From assembly GCF_000186865.1 (NCBI RefSeq), contig NW_008705579.1, forward strand, positions 483,443 to 547,442: 64,000 nt of DNA. Reading direction: 5' to 3'. Source of the stretch: Aureococcus anophagefferens. Taxonomy: Eukaryota > Sar > Pelagophyceae > Pelagomonadales > Pelagomonadaceae. The notes beneath the pieces are model-generated. The model was not told the DNA's origin. It searched no databases and was given only the letters and a program-made list of their open reading frames with translations. The translations under genes and the position numbers were made by a program. Positions 30,929-42,429 of this stretch are shown here, in pieces. Each line of letters starts with the position of its first letter. Within the stretch, counting starts at the first letter, position 1.

Positions 30929-33900
30929 CTAGGTCGTATAGTAGCTCTCGGGGAGCGCGTCCGCATCGAGCCCCATGGCCAGGAGCGTCGTCGCCGGGGC
31001 GTAGTCCTGGTTGTCGCAGCCGTTCTCGTACCACACCGTCGCGTCGGCGTCCGCGAGGGCCGCGAGGACGTCGAGGTCCGCGTCGCCGTCCATGTCCGAC
31101 GCGACGACGTAGCGGACGCCGTCGGCCGTCGTCGACACCATGTGCTCGTCGAAGCCCATGGCGCCGTCGTTCTCGTACCAGGGGATCTCGCCGCCGTCCT
31201 TGTTCGCGCCGATGACGTCGATGTCGCCGTCGCCGTCGAGGTCCGTCGCGAAGACCGTGTACGCGCCGTCGGCCTCGTCGGAGATGACGTACTTGTCGAA
31301 GTCGCAGCGCCCGTCGTTGTCGTACCAGACGAGCTGCGACGCGCCGCGGACGGCGACGAAGAGGTCGACGTCGCCGTCGCCGTCCGCGTCGCGCGCGACG
31401 ACCTCGCGCGGCTGGATGAGCTCCGTGTCGACGACTCGCGGCGAGAAGTTCATGTCGCCGTCGTTCTCGTACCACGTCACGGCGTAGTCGTAGCCCGTCG
31501 CCACGAGCACGTCGAGGTCGGCGTCGCCGTCGATGTCCGCCGGGAAGACGCTCCAGGGGCCCGCGAGGCCCGTGGCGACGTAGGACTTCTGCCAGCGGGC
31601 GCCGGACCCGCCGCGGCCGGAGAACCAGAAGACCGTGCCGTCGGCCCAGGCGCTCGCGAGCGCGTCGGTGTCGCCGTCGCCGTCGAAGTCCAGGACGACG
31701 ATGGCCGTCGGCGCCTCCTCCGCGTCGAGCAGGAATTCGTAGAAGCTCATCTGGCCGTCGTTCTCGAAGACGCGGGTCGCGTTGTCGCCCCAGGACACGG
31801 CGAGCACGTCGAGGGCGCCGTCGTCGTTGACGTCCCCGTAGGCCGCGAAGGCCGCGGACATGGCGCTCGTCGTGATGAGGTGGTCCGAGAAGGCCTGCGC
31901 GCCGTCGTTCTCGGACCAGGCCAGCGTGTTGTCGTGGAGCGACGTCGTGAGCACGTCCATGTCGCCGTCCTGGTCCAGGTCCACCCCCCAGGTGAAGGAC
32001 GGGGACTTGACCGCGTCGTCGACGACGTGCGCCGAGAAGTCGAGCCCGTGGCCGTACGCGCAGCGCTCGACCGTCGGCGCCGCCGCGGCGCGCTTCGTCG
32101 GCGCGGGCGACGGCGGCCGCGCGGCGGCCGTCGGCCCGGGCGCCGGCGCCGCCGTCGGAACCTGCGTGAAGCCGCCGGCCTCGTAGAGCCCCCGGATCAC
32201 GGACGTGTCCAACGCGGCGCCGTAGGCGAAGAGGTCGTCGATGGCCCCCGTGAACGGGAACACCTCCTTGCCGCCGACGCGCAGACTATTCGTCGTGGGG
32301 GTGTCCAGCACCGCGGCGCCGGCGGCGACGACCTCGCCGTCGACGTGGAGCCGCCAGTCGACGGACTCCTCGTAGACGATGGCCACGTGGTGCCACTCGC
32401 CGGCCGTGACGTTCGTCTTGTTGACGGTCGCGGAGCACGTGCCCTTGAAGGCCACCTCCAGCGCCTCCTCCTCGAAGCCCGCGCGGAGGCCGAAGTGCTG
32501 GCAGTTATTGTCGCCGCCGCCGATCATCAGGATGTAGGCGCCGTCGTACGCGTCGATCCGCAGCCAGGCGCCCAGCGTCCGCGACTTGGAACCCGTGAGC
32601 TTGGGCACGACGTCGTCCATCTCGAAGCCGTGGAGGCCGCCGAAGAAGCGCGCGGGCGTCCCGAAGGGGCCCGTCGTCTTCGACGAGCCGTAGGTGTCGC
32701 TGATCGTCCAGCCGTTGACGACGTCCGTCGTCGACTGGCCGTAGCCCGTGCCCGTGCCGTCGTCGAAGTCGAAGAAGAAGAGCACCTCCGACGTCGGCGC
32801 GGGCGACCCCGACGGCGCGGACGACGTCGGCCGCGGCGACGGCGCGGGCGAGGGCACGCGCGTCGGCGCGCCCGTCGGCGCGAGGCTGCAACCGCAGGCG
32901 GCGCGGCACTCGTCCGCCGCGACGGCTCCGTCCCAGCCCACCGTGGCGCAGCGCAGCCCGGGGCTCTCGCCCACCCAGGCGCAGTCGCGCGAGGGCTTGC
33001 CGTCGACGTACCACGCGGCGCTGTCCTCGCAGCCCGTCGGCGAGGCGCTCGGGCGCGGCGTCGGGGCGAAGACGGGCGCCGCGGTGGGATTGCCCGGCGC
33101 GACCGTCGGGGCCGGCGATGGTCGCGGCGTCGGTCGAAGCGTCGGCGTCGACGACGGGCGCGGCGTGGGCGTCGGCGTGGGCGCGAAGACGGGCGCTGCC
33201 GTCGGGTTTCCTGGCGTTGCTGTCGGGGCGGGCGATGGCCTCGGCGTCGGCGCGGGTGCGGGGGCGGACGTCGGCAGCGGCGTCGGCTTCGGGGTCGGCG
33301 CGAAAACGGGTGAAGCTGTCGGATTTCCGGGCGTCGCCGTGGGCGCCGGCGATGGCCGCGGCGTCGGCGCGGGTGCGGGAGCTGAGCTCGGAAGCGGCGT
33401 CGGCTTCGGGGTCGGCGCGAAAACGGGCGAAGCTGTCGGATTTCCGGGCGTCGCCGTGGGCGCCGGCGATGGCCGCGGCGTCGGCCCAGGTACGGGCGCG
33501 GACGTCGGCAGCGGCGATGGTCGCGGCGTCGGAGAAAAGACGGGTGCTGCGGACGGGTTTCCTGGCGTAGCCGTGGGGGCGGGCGACGGCCGCGGCGTCG
33601 GTCCTGGTGCGGGGGCGGACGTCGGCAGCGGCGATGGCCTCGGCGTGGGAGAAAAGACAGGTGCCGCCGTCGGGTTTCCTGGCGTAGCCGTGGGGGCGGG
33701 CGATGGCCGCGGCGTCGGTCCTGGTGCGGGGGCCAACGACGGCAGCGGCGATGGCCTCGGCGTCGGAGCGAACACGGGAGCTGCTGATGGGTTTCCGGGC
33801 GTCGCCGTGGGCGCTGGAGATGGCCGCGGCGTCGGTCCTGGTGCGGGGGCGGACGACGGCAGCGGCGTTGGCCTCGGAGTCGGAGCAAAAACAGGTGCCG

Positions 33901-36565
33901 CTGAGGGGTTCCCGGGAGTGGCCGTCGGTGCTGGCGAGGGCCTTGGTGTCGGCGCGGGCGCTGGAGCCGAGCTTGGAAGCGGCGTTGGCCTCGGAGTCGG
34001 AGCGAAAATAGGTGCTGCTGTCGGATTCCCTGGCGTAGCCGTCGGCGCTGGCGACGGCCGAGGCGTCGGTCCAGGCGCCGGAGCCGAGCTCGGAAGCGGC
34101 GTTGGCCTCGGGGTCGGAGCGAACACGGGAGCTGCTGATGGATTTCCAGGTGTCGCGGTCGGCGCGGGCGATGGCCGTGGCGTCGGTCCAGGCGCGGGAG
34201 CCGAGCTCGGAAGCGGTGTTGGCCGCGGCGTCGGAGAAAAAACGGGCGACGCTGTCGGGTTCCCGGGCGTCGCCGTGGGTGCTGGCGATGGCCGAGGCGT
34301 CGGCGCGGGCGCGGGGGCTAACGACGGTAGCGGCGTTGGCTTCGGCGTCGGCTCGAAAACAGGTGCTGCTGTCGGATTCCCTGGCGTAGCCGTGGGTGCT
34401 GGCGAAGGCCGCGGGGTCGGTCCAGGCGCGGGAGCCGAGCTCGGAAGCGGTGTCGGCCGCGGCGTCGGAGAAAATACGGGCGCCGCGGTCGGATTGCCTG
34501 GCGTCGCCGTCGGCGCGGGCGAAGGCCGAGGCGTTGGCGCAGGCGCCGGAGCGATAGTCGGCAGCGGCGTTGGCCTCGGCGTCGGAGCGAAAACGGGCGC
34601 CGCGGACGGGTTCCCAGGAGTCACCGTCGGCGCGGGCGACGGCTGGGGCGTTGGTCGAGGCGTCGGCGCGGACGACGGCAGATGCGTCGGCCTCTTGGTC
34701 GGCGTCGAGCTACACCCACAAGCGGCGCGGCACGCCTCCCAGGCGATGCGGTCGTCCCATCCCTTGACCGAGCAGCGCGGGGGGTGGTTTTGCACCCAGC
34801 TGCAGTCTTTCGCGGAATCGCCCGTTTTGTACCACGCGTCGTCGTCGTCGCAGCCCGTCGGCGCGCGGCTCGGCATCGACGTTCTCGTCGGCTGAGGCGT
34901 CGGCCGCGGCGTCGGCGCGAAGACTGGCGCGGCCGACGGATTTCCAGGGGTAACGGTCGGCGCCGGCGACGGCTCCGGGGTTGGTCGAAGTGTCGGCGCG
35001 GACGACGGAAACGGCGTCGGCCGCGGCGTCGGTGCAAAAACGGGCGCTGCGGATGGATTCCCCGGAGTCACCGTCGGCGCCGGCGACGGCTCCGGAGTTG
35101 GTCGAAGCGTCGGCACGGACGACGGTCGCGGCGTCGGCCGCGGCGTCGGCGCGAACACAGGCGCTGCGGATGGATTGCCCGGAGTCACCGTCGGCGCCGG
35201 CGACGGCTCCGGAGTCGGTCGCAGCGTCGGCGCGGACGACGGTCGCGGCGTCGGTCGCGGCGTCGGTGCAAAGACGGGAGCTGCGGATGGATTGCCCGGA
35301 GTCACCGTCGGCGCCGGCGACGGCTCCGGAGTCGGTCGCAGCGTCGGCACGGACGACGGTCGCGGCGTCGGCCTCGGTGTTGGAGAAAACACGGGAGCTG
35401 CCGAAGGGTTTCCAGGGGTCACCGTCGGCCAAGGCGACGGCCCCGGAGTTGGTCGGCGCGTCGGCGCGGATGAGGGACGCGGCGTCGGCCGCGGCGTCGG
35501 CGCGAAGACGGGCGCCGCCGACGGGTTGCCCGGAGTCACCGTCGGCGCCGGCGACGGCCGCGGCGTCGGAAGCGGCGTCGGCTTCGGCGTCGGCGCGAAG
35601 ACGGGAGCGGCCGAGGGGTTGCCGGGCGTCGCCGTCGGCGCCGGCGACGGCCGGGGCGTCGGCCGCGGCGTCGGCGCCGCCGACGGCGCGCCCGACGGCG
35701 CCGGCGACGGCGCGAGCGTCTTCGTCACGGTCGCCGACACCTCGCAGATCGCCGTCGACAGCTCCTCCTCCGCGAAGGACTCCTCGAGGCGCGCCGCGTA
35801 GAGCGCCGCGACGTCGTGCGCGGTGATGCCGTAGGTCTCCGCGAGGTCCTCGACGGAGACGACGACGCCGTAGACCTCCGCGGCGCACGCGTCCTCGAGG
35901 CGGCGGCCGCCGGGCGCGGCGTCGTCGCAGGTCATGTTCGACACGCTCGCCGGGTCCACGGCGAGGGCCGCGGCGACGAAGGCCTCCGCGAGCCGCTCGC
36001 CGCCTCCGTTCGCGACGCCGTCGCATCCCAGATCGTCCGCGGCGGTCCACGCGACCTCGATCGTGACGAAGGCGACCGTCGGCGCCACCGTTGGGAACGC
36101 CGGCGCGGCCGCGTCGTCGTCGTGCTTCGCGAAGAGGTCGACGCGCGGCAGGAGCAGCCACAGCAGGAGGCCGAGGAGGACGACGATGAGCACGCACGGC
36201 ACCGCGAGGAGGCCGCTCGAGACGCGGCGCGTCCGCGTCCCCGCCTTGGACCGGCGCGGGTAGCCGCCGTAGGCGCCGAGGCCGTAGTCGCCGAGCACGC
36301 CGTCGCGCGGGTCCGGCGCGTCTCGCGCCGGCGCCTCCTTCCTCGCCTGCGCGACTTCGACGATGTCGACCTCGAAGCCGTCCGCGTCCGTCAGCGCCAC
36401 GGACTCGTCGTCGGCCCGCTGGGACCCCGGCGAATCGTCCGGCTCGGCTTTTTGCGTGGAACACAGGAATTTGGTCGTGCAGACCATGCTCCAGCCATTC
36501 TCGTCCTTGGCCTCCTCGCGTTGGAAGAAGGCGCCGTCGAAGAAGCCGTCGCCCTCCCGCGACAT
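30929..36565 (-). CDS. Type II membrane protein: Pro/Thr stalk, ShK-like modules, LamG, VCBS (1,878 aa)
   Basis: Single open frame. A cytosolic N-terminus of about 120 residues precedes one transmembrane helix ([20 protein letters not shown]). Then come a SEA-like segment ([14 protein letters not shown] to ICEVSATVT) and more than 20 copies of a Pro/Thr/Ser unit with TATPGNP-A-PVF. It is interrupted and closed by two six-Cys modules ([20 protein letters not shown] and [20 protein letters not shown], each ending ACGC). A LamG/concanavalin-like domain ([14 protein letters not shown] to [14 protein letters not shown]) and seven or eight C-terminal VCBS/FG-GAP repeats ([17 protein letters not shown] etc.) follow. 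Likely an extracellular adhesion/recognition protein held by its N-terminus. It is a tandem paralogue of the gene at 36792-40143. Confidence 0.85.
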   Translation of the reverse strand: MSREGDGFFDGAFFQREEAKDENGWSMVCTTKFLCSTQKAEPDDSPGSQRADDESVALTDADGFEVDIVEVAQARKEAPARDAPDPRDGVLGDYGLGAYGGYPRRSKAGTRTRRVSSGLLAVPCVLIVVLLGLLLWLLLPRVDLFAKHDDDAAAPAFPTVAPTVAFVTIEVAWTAADDLGCDGVANGGGERLAEAFVAAALAVDPASVSNMTCDDAAPGGRRLEDACAAEVYGVVVSVEDLAETYGITAHDVAALYAARLEESFAEEELSTAICEVSATVTKTLAPSPAPSGAPSAAPTPRPTPRPSPAPTATPGNPSAAPVFAPTPKPTPLPTPRPSPAPTVTPGNPSAAPVFAPTPRPTPRPSSAPTRRPTPGPSPWPTVTPGNPSAAPVFSPTPRPTPRPSSVPTLRPTPEPSPAPTVTPGNPSAAPVFAPTPRPTPRPSSAPTLRPTPEPSPAPTVTPGNPSAAPVFAPTPRPTPRPSSVPTLRPTPEPSPAPTVTPGNPSAAPVFAPTPRPTPFPSSAPTLRPTPEPSPAPTVTPGNPSAAPVFAPTPRPTPQPTRTSMPSRAPTGCDDDDAWYKTGDSAKDCSWVQNHPPRCSVKGWDDRIAWEACRAACGCSSTPTKRPTHLPSSAPTPRPTPQPSPAPTVTPGNPSAAPVFAPTPRPTPLPTIAPAPAPTPRPSPAPTATPGNPTAAPVFSPTPRPTPLPSSAPAPGPTPRPSPAPTATPGNPTAAPVFEPTPKPTPLPSLAPAPAPTPRPSPAPTATPGNPTASPVFSPTPRPTPLPSSAPAPGPTPRPSPAPTATPGNPSAAPVFAPTPRPTPLPSSAPAPGPTPRPSPAPTATPGNPTAAPIFAPTPRPTPLPSSAPAPAPTPRPSPAPTATPGNPSAAPVFAPTPRPTPLPSSAPAPGPTPRPSPAPTATPGNPSAAPVFAPTPRPSPLPSLAPAPGPTPRPSPAPTATPGNPTAAPVFSPTPRPSPLPTSAPAPGPTPRPSPAPTATPGNPSAAPVFSPTPRPSPLPTSAPVPGPTPRPSPAPTATPGNPTASPVFAPTPKPTPLPSSAPAPAPTPRPSPAPTATPGNPTASPVFAPTPKPTPLPTSAPAPAPTPRPSPAPTATPGNPTAAPVFAPTPTPTPRPSSTPTLRPTPRPSPAPTVAPGNPTAAPVFAPTPRPSASPTGCEDSAAWYVDGKPSRDCAWVGESPGLRCATVGWDGAVAADECRAACGCSLAPTGAPTRVPSPAPSPRPTSSAPSGSPAPTSEVLFFFDFDDGTGTGYGQSTTDVVNGWTISDTYGSSKTTGPFGTPARFFGGLHGFEMDDVVPKLTGSKSRTLGAWLRIDAYDGAYILMIGGGDNNCQHFGLRAGFEEEALEVAFKGTCSATVNKTNVTAGEWHHVAIVYEESVDWRLHVDGEVVAAGAAVLDTPTTNSLRVGGKEVFPFTGAIDDLFAYGAALDTSVIRGLYEAGGFTQVPTAAPAPGPTAAARPPSPAPTKRAAAAPTVERCAYGHGLDFSAHVVDDAVKSPSFTWGVDLDQDGDMDVLTTSLHDNTLAWSENDGAQAFSDHLITTSAMSAAFAAYGDVNDDGALDVLAVSWGDNATRVFENDGQMSFYEFLLDAEEAPTAIVVLDFDGDGDTDALASAWADGTVFWFSGRGGSGARWQKSYVATGLAGPWSVFPADIDGDADLDVLVATGYDYAVTWYENDGDMNFSPRVVDTELIQPREVVARDADGDGDVDLFVAVRGASQLVWYDNDGRCDFDKYVISDEADGAYTVFATDLDGDGDIDVIGANKDGGEIPWYENDGAMGFDEHMVSTTADGVRYVVASDMDGDADLDVLAALADADATVWYENGCDNQDYAPATTLLAMGLDADALPESYYTT
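33040..35680 (-). repeat. Pro/Thr/Ser stalk repeat array (about 39-residue unit)
   Basis: About two dozen tandem units encoding [16 protein letters not shown] then (S/T)A(A/S)PVF(A/S)PTP, period about 117-120 bases, interrupted once by an ShK-like Cys module at about 34710-34870. Adjacent copies differ mainly at third positions and in PSSAP/PTSAP variants, consistent with ongoing unequal exchange. Strongly polymorphic length between strains would be expected. Confidence 0.85.
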
Positions 36566-36791
36566 GGCGGCAACCCGGTCACCGCGGCGGCTCGGCGGAC
36601 GGCGCCGTGACCTGCCGCGCGACGCAGCTCGCGGCTTTCGGGAGACACATCGAATCGCAAAATAGAAAATTCAACAACGCCGATGAAGCTGGACGTGAAT
36701 TTTACTCCGCGCCGCCCTCTGGCCACCTCCCCCGCCTCCGCGCCGGGCGCGCACCCCCTGTTCGACAGTGCCATAGAAGCTGGGGATGAAT

Positions 36792-39700
36792 TTAGTCCAC
36801 GTCGTCGTCGTAGCCCTCCGCCTCCGCGATGATGGTCATGAGGCTGTCCGGCGCGGAGCTGGCCTCGAGCCCGAGCGCGAGGAGCGACGTCGCCGGCGCG
36901 TAGTCCTGGTTCTCGCAGCCGTTCTCGTACCACACGGTGCAGTCGCGGCCCGCGAGGGCGGCGACGACGTCGAGGTCCGCGTCGCTGTCCATGTCCGCGA
37001 CGATGGAGTAGCGGACGCCGACGGCCGTCGTCGACACCATGTGCTCGCCGAAGCCCATGGCGCCGTCGTTCTCGTACCAGGGGATCTCGTCCTTCTCCTT
37101 GCTCGCGCCGACGACGTCGATGTCGCCGTCGCCGTCGAGGTCCGTCGGGCAGATCGTGTAGGCGCCGTAGGCGTCGTCCGCGATGACGATCTTCTCCCAG
37201 TTCTGGCGGCCGTCGTCCTCGTACCAGACGAGCTCGGAGGCGCCGCGGACGGCGACGAAGAGGTCGACGTCGCCGTCGCCGTCGCCGTCGCGCGCGACGA
37301 CCTCCCGCGGCTGGATGACCTCCGTGTCGACGACGCGCACGGCGAAGGTCATGTTCCCGTCGTTCTCGTACCACGTCACCGCGAAGTCGTAGCCCGTCGC
37401 CGCGAGGACGTCGAGGTCCGCGTCGGAGTCGATGTCCGCGGGGAAGACGTTCCAGGGGCCGGCGAGCCCCTCGGCGATGTAGGCCTTGGCGTAGTACGTG
37501 GCCAGCTCGCCGTGTCCTTCGAACCAGAAGATCGTACCCTTGTACCACGACGCCGCCAAGACGTCCGTGTCGCCGTCGCCGTCGAAGTCGAAGACGACGA
37601 CGTCCGTCGGCGCCTCCTCCGAGTCGAGCTGGACCTCGAAGAACGACATGGCGCCGTCGTTGACGAAGAGCCGCGTCGTGTTGTCGCCCCAGCTCACGGC
37701 GAGGACGTCGAAGGCGCCGTCCTCGTTGACGTCGCCGTAGGACGCGAAGGCCGCGGACATGGCCGTCGACGTGAGGAGCCGCTCCGTGAAGGACTGGTTG
37801 CCGTCGTTCTCGGACCAGGCGACCGTGTTGTCGTGGAGGCTCGTCGTCAGCACGTCCATGTCGCCGTCCTGGTCCAGGTCCACGCCCCAGGTGAAGCTCG
37901 GCGACCCGATCTCGTCGTCGACGACGAACTCGGCGAAGTCGAGGCCGCGGCCGTGGGCGCAGTGCTCGACGCTCGGCGCCGGCGTGCCCCGCGCCGTCGG
38001 CGCCGGCGACGGCGGCCGCGTCGCCGCCGTCGGCGACGGCGCGGGCGCGGCCGTCGGCGCGTAGGTGCGGCCGCCGCGGTCGCGGAGCGCGCGCACGGCG
38101 TCGGCGTCGAGCGCGGCGCCGTAGGCGAAGAGGTCGTCGACGGCGCCCGTGAGCGGGCTGGCCGTCGTGCCGCCGACGACGAGCGGCGCGGCGCCCGCCG
38201 TGTCGAGGACCGCGGTCCCCGACGCGGCGACGTCGCCGTCGACGTAGAGCGTCCACGCGGCCGCGCCGTCGTAGGCGACCGCGACGTGGTGCCACCGCCC
38301 CGCGGCCAGGCCCGCGTCCGCGACGGAGACGGCGCAGTCGCCCTTGAAGGCGAGCTCCAGCGCGCCCTCGCTCCAGCCCGCGCGGAGGCCAAAGTTCTCG
38401 CACGCGGCGGCGCCGCCGCCGATCTCGAGCGCGTAGCCGCCGTCGAACGCGTCGATGCGCAGCCAGGCGCCGAGCGTCCGGGGCCCCGCGCCCGCGAGCG
38501 CCGGCGCGACGTCGTCGAGGGCGAAGCCGTGGAGCGCGCCGAGGAAGCGCGCGGGCGTCCCGAAGGGCCCCGTCGTCCGGCTCGAGCCCGACGAGTCGGA
38601 GATCGCGTGGCCGTTGCCCGACGCGTCGACGAACGCGTCGCCGTAGCCCGTGTCCGTGCCGCCGCTCGGGTCGTCGAAGTCGAACCAGAAGAGCGCCTCG
38701 GACGTCGGCGCGGCCGTCGGCGGCCGGCTGCAGCCGCAGGCGCCGCGGCACGCGGCCGCGGCGACCGCGCCGTCCCAGCCGACGGCCGCGCAGCGCGGCG
38801 GGTGGCTGCGGACCCAGTCGCAGTCCTTCGAGGGCGCGCCGTTCTTGTGCCAGGCGCCGCTGTCGTCGCAGGCCGTCGGCGCGGCGCTCGGCGCGGCGGC
38901 GGCCGTCGGCGCCGGCGACGGCCGCGGCGTCGGCCCAGGTGCGGGAGCCGAGCTCGGAAGCGACGTCGGCCCCGGCGTCGGCTCGAGCACGGGCGCTGCC
39001 GTGGGGTTCCCGGGCGTCGCCGTCGGCGCGGGCGTCAGCCCTGGCGCCAGCGCCGCGCCGAGATCGCCGGGATCGCCGGCCGCCGGCCGCGCCGCGCGCG
39101 TCGCGAGGACGGTCGCCGAGACGTCGCAGATCGTGTCGAGCTCGTCGTCGGCGAAGCTCTCGACGAGGCGCTGCTCGTAGAGGCCCGCGGCGTCGTCCGC
39201 GGCGTCCGCGGAGACGAGGTCCCGGACGACGACGACGACGCTGTAGCGCTCGACGGCGCCCGCGCAGCGCCGCGGCGCGGCGTCGTCGAGGCGCCGGCCG
39301 GGGACGACGGCGCAGGTGACGTTCGACACGGCGATGGGGTCGATGGCGAGCGCGAGCGCGACGTAGCGCGCGTCGACGGCGCCGCCGCCGCCGAGCGGGA
39401 CGCCGTCGCAGGGCGCCGCCGACGTGCCGTTGGCGACGAACCCGGTGCCGTTGGCGACGAGGGTGCCGTTGTCCGCGCTGGTCCACGCGAGCTCGACGGC
39501 GACGACGGCGGCCGTCGGCGCGGCCGTCGGAAGCGCCGAGGGGCCGACGGGGTCGTCGTCGTCGCCGGCGAGGTTCAGCTGGGGCGCCACGAGCCAGGCG
39601 ACGGCGCCGAGCATGGCGACGACGACGACGCAGGCGAGCGCTTGGAGGATCGTGGCGCCGCCGCGCGACTTCGAGCGCCGCGCGAGCGCCTCCGAGGATC

Positions 39701-40143
39701 GCCGGAGGAAGCCCCCGCCGTATTCGCCGAGGCCCTACGAACCGGAACGTTTGTCGAAGGCAACAACGAACGGAAGGACGCGGAACGCGCACGAACTCGT
39801 CGAGCACGCTGCCGCGGGGCTTCGCGGGCGACGCGGCGTCGACGGCGATGCCGACGATGTCCACGCTGACGGCGTCGCCTCGGATCGCTTCCTCCCGCTC
39901 GCGGACGGCGACGGGCGTCGCCTGCGGCGTCGCCGGGCCCGGGCCGGTCTCGACCGGCGGGCTGTCCGGCTCGGCGCGGGCCCCACAGAAGAGGTTCGGC
40001 GTCGGCGCGGAGCAGATGAGTTCCTCGTTGGCCGTGCAGAGCAGCCCCCAGCCATCGTTGGGCACGAGCGGCTCGTCGAAGAAGTCGCCGTAGTCGAAGT
40101 GGCCGTAGTCGAGGACGCCGTAGCTTTGCTGCGCCTCCGGCAT
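36792..40143 (-). CDS. Type II membrane protein: short stalk, ShK-like module, LamG, VCBS (1,097 aa, 2 exons)
   Basis: Model complement(join(36792..39734, 39793..40143)). Paralogue of the downstream gene: it shares the cytosolic motif DGWGLLCTANEELICS (paralogue [14 protein letters not shown]), a helix (LQALACVVVVAMLGAVAWLV), a SEA-like segment ending ICDVSATV, one Pro/Thr unit, one six-Cys module (CDDSGAWHKNGAPSKDCDWV), LamG (FWFDFDDPSGGTDTGYG) and VCBS repeats. The Pro/Thr stalk is one unit rather than more than twenty, so stalk length is the main difference. The intron joins SVLDEF to GLGEYGGGFLRR, matching [12 protein letters not shown] in the paralogue. Ends EGYDDDVD. Confidence 0.85.
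39735..39792 (-). other. 58-nt GT-AG intron
   Basis: Minus-strand GTGCGCGTTCCG...GGTTCGTAG. Supported by frame restoration and by alignment of the joined peptide to the intronless paralogue at 36565-30929. The acceptor is TAG, as in two other introns of this window. No flanking 8-bp duplication is seen. Confidence 0.75.
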
Positions 40144-40166
40144 CGTCGACACGCCGCTACGTCCGC

Positions 40167-40208
40167 ATATGCGAGCTCCGACAGACCATATGCGAGCTCC
40201 GACAGACC
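40167..40208. repeat. 21-bp perfect tandem duplication
   Basis: The 21-base unit beginning ATATGCGAGCTCC and ending GACAGACC occurs twice back to back, 24 bases upstream of the start of the type II membrane gene, in its probable promoter/5' UTR. Confidence 0.8.
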
Positions 40209-40250
40209 ATCGGGCGTTTCAAAAAGAACGGAGCCGGCACCGTGTGACCT

Positions 40251-41648
40251 TTACCCGACGCCTCGGCGGCGCCGCGGCCCCGCGACCCCGCCGCCGTCGT
40301 CGCCGCCGTCGGGCTCGTCGCGGCCCTTGGCGCCCGCGGCGCGCGCGGCGGCGCCCGCGCGGAGGAAGGCGACGTTGGCGGCCGTCGCGAAGACGGCCGC
40401 GGCCGCGGCCGGCGGCAGGGCCGCGTCGACGGCGTCGACGGGCCGCCGCGCGTCGGCGCGGAGGCGCGCGTAGGGGAAGAGCGCCGCGGCGCCGGCGATC
40501 GCCGCGAGCGCGAGCGCCTCGCGGGCGAAGGACCGCGGCGGCGCGCGGCCCCGCCGCGCCTGGAGGGCGACGAACGCCGCGGCCGTCGCGGGCAGGAGCG
40601 CGCCGAGGAAGGCCGCGGCGCCGACGTCCGGCGGCGCCTTGGCGAGGCAGGCCGCCTGGCACCCGACCCAGGCCCGGGCGACGGCGGCGCCGACGGCCAG
40701 CGCCGCCTGGCCCGCGGCGGCGTCGCCGCCGGGCGCCGCGCGGGCCCGGCGCCGCGGCGCGCGGGGCCCCGCCGCCGCGGCGGCGGCGCACGCGAGCGCC
40801 GCGATGAGCGCCGGCGCGCCGAGCACGGCGACGGCGACGCGGCCCGGCGACGGCGCCGCGGCCGCGCCGCCCGCGGTGGCCGCCGCCGCGGCGCGCGCGG
40901 CGCGCCAGCGGCCGTGGAGCGGCAGCAGGGGCGCCGCCCACCAGGCCCAGGGCACGGCGGCGTCGCCGAAGGCCAGGCGTGCCAGCGACGCGGCCCGCGA
41001 CGCCTCCCAGGCCGGCGGCATCGCGTTCGCCGTCCGGACGAGGCGCGTCGCGGCGCCCGGCGCGCCGTTGAGCAGCAGCAGCAGCGGCGACGCCGCGTAG
41101 CGGCTCGGGAGCCGCGCGCAGCCGCCGCCGCAGGCCGCGCCCGCCGCGGGGTCGACGTAGGCGCACGCCGCGAGCGCACGCCCGAGCGGCGGTTCGCCGC
41201 GGGCCGACCGCGACACGACGACGGGCCCGCCCGGCGCGCTCGAAGCGGCGGCGCCGTCGTGGACGGCGCAGTAGCCGCATTTGCAGTCGAAGAGCGCGTC
41301 GACGTCGCCGGCGACGGCGAGGCTCGCCGGGTCGACGACGACCGCCGCCGCGAAGCGGCGGAGGCCCCGCGCCATCGCCGCGCCGAACGCCGCGCGCGAC
41401 GCGCCGCCGCGGCCCGCGACGGGCACGACCTCGTAGCCGAAGCGCTCCAGGGCCGCGACCCAGCCGTCGCCCACGCGCGGGCCGACGAAGGCGACGAGGG
41501 CGCCGCGCGTGCCGTAGCCGCGCAGCGACGCGCCGAGCGCCAGAGCGCCGACGCTCTCGCCGTCGGCCTCGACGACGACGACCCAGGCTTCCTGCGCCGT
41601 CGTCGCTGCGACCAGCGCCGCCAGCGCCGCGGCGAGGCGGCGGCGCAT
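40251..41648 (-). CDS. GT8-like glycosyltransferase with multi-pass C-terminus
   Basis: 465 aa from the ATG at 41648, which opens a signal peptide (MRRRLAAALAALVAATTAQ). AWVVVVEADGESVGALALG and SLRGYGTRGALVAFV resemble the start of glycogenin/GT8 folds (a donor-binding Rossmann-like strand plus helix). VVVDPASLAVAGDVDALFD sits where GT8 enzymes have the metal-binding DxD, but the exact DxD is not clear. A short Cys cluster (CKCGYC) follows. The C-terminal 200 residues hold about six hydrophobic helices and a basic tail. GT8 membership is tentative. Divergent from the Rho GTPase gene, 160 bases apart. Confidence 0.55.
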   Translation of the reverse strand: MRRRLAAALAALVAATTAQEAWVVVVEADGESVGALALGASLRGYGTRGALVAFVGPRVGDGWVAALERFGYEVVPVAGRGGASRAAFGAAMARGLRRFAAAVVVDPASLAVAGDVDALFDCKCGYCAVHDGAAASSAPGGPVVVSRSARGEPPLGRALAACAYVDPAAGAACGGGCARLPSRYAASPLLLLLNGAPGAATRLVRTANAMPPAWEASRAASLARLAFGDAAVPWAWWAAPLLPLHGRWRAARAAAAATAGGAAAAPSPGRVAVAVLGAPALIAALACAAAAAAGPRAPRRRARAAPGGDAAAGQAALAVGAAVARAWVGCQAACLAKAPPDVGAAAFLGALLPATAAAFVALQARRGRAPPRSFAREALALAAIAGAAALFPYARLRADARRPVDAVDAALPPAAAAAVFATAANVAFLRAGAAARAAGAKGRDEPDGGDDGGGVAGPRRRRGVG

Positions 41649-41808
41649 TCGAGCGCTGCAGTGCGACGCTTGGGTACTCGATAGCGGCCCAGATCGATGG
41701 CGCGGCAATCCAGCAGCATGAAGTCGTTGCAGGAAAGTTGACGGCACTGACCGCAAATCTCGCGACTTCCTCGAGCCTTCCGCGGCGGCAGCCTTGTCGA
41801 AGCACACT

Positions 41809-42429
41809 ATGATGCCCGCGCCGCTGAAGATCGTCATCGTCGGCGACGGCGCCGTCGGCAAGACCTGCCTGCTGAAGAGATTCACCGAGGGCCGATTTCC
41901 TGAGACCTACGTGCCGACGGTCTTCGACAATGCGGAGGCGGCCCTCACGCTCGACGACGGCCGCGACTGCCTCGTGTCGCTCTGGGACACGGCCGGCCAG
42001 GAGGACTACGCGCACCTGCGCAGGATGAGCTTCCCGAACGTCCACGCGTTCGTCGTCCCCTTCTCGTCGACGCGCGCGTCGAGCTTCGACAACGTCGTCC
42101 GCACGTGGCTGCCCGAGTGCGCCGAGGCCGACGCGACCGCGCCCGTCATCCTCGCCCGGACGAAGATCGACCTGCCGTCGCGCGTCGACCACGCCATGGG
42201 CGCGGCGCTCGCGCGCGAGGTCGGCGTCGGCTACGTCTCGACGTCCGCGCTCACGGGCGAGGGCGTCCGCGAGCTTTTTCACGCGGCGGCGCGCGCGGCC
42301 CTGGACCAGCGCGAGCGCGCCGCGGCGCGCCTCGCGAAGCGCACGCGCTTGCGACGGGCGCTCTCCTACCTCGGGCTCTTGAAACTGCCCGGGGCGCCGC
42401 GGTCCCCCCTCGCGGCGGGGAGGCTATGA
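41809..42429 (+). CDS. Rho-family small GTPase lacking a CAAX box
   Basis: 206 aa from the ATG pair at 41809. P-loop GDGAVGKTC, switch I YVPTVFDN with effector Thr, switch II WDTAGQEDYAHLRRMSFPN, base recognition ARTKIDL (T in place of the usual N/T-KxD first residue) and STSALTGEGV. YVPTVFDN and the WDTAGQEDY context identify the Rho/Rac/Cdc42 branch rather than Rab or Ras. The insert helix of metazoan Rho proteins is absent. The C-terminus is basic (KRTRLRRALSYLGLLK) but ends GRL without a prenylation motif, so membrane attachment, if any, must be electrostatic or via another route. The stop overlaps that of the convergent EngB-type gene by six bases. Confidence 0.88.
   Translation: MMPAPLKIVIVGDGAVGKTCLLKRFTEGRFPETYVPTVFDNAEAALTLDDGRDCLVSLWDTAGQEDYAHLRRMSFPNVHAFVVPFSSTRASSFDNVVRTWLPECAEADATAPVILARTKIDLPSRVDHAMGAALAREVGVGYVSTSALTGEGVRELFHAAARAALDQRERAAARLAKRTRLRRALSYLGLLKLPGAPRSPLAAGRL

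Noticed and set aside
36605..36791. Possible small gene or regulatory repeat between the two paralogues
   Set aside because: Only a weak duplicated GAAGCTGG-GATGAATTT-like string; open frames are short. Most likely 3'/5' untranslated sequence.
36786..39869. Plus-strand open frame of about 1,027 codons
   Set aside because: Antisense to LamG/VCBS coding; its repeated VDVAVAVEV pattern is just the complement of DVDGDGDVD codons.
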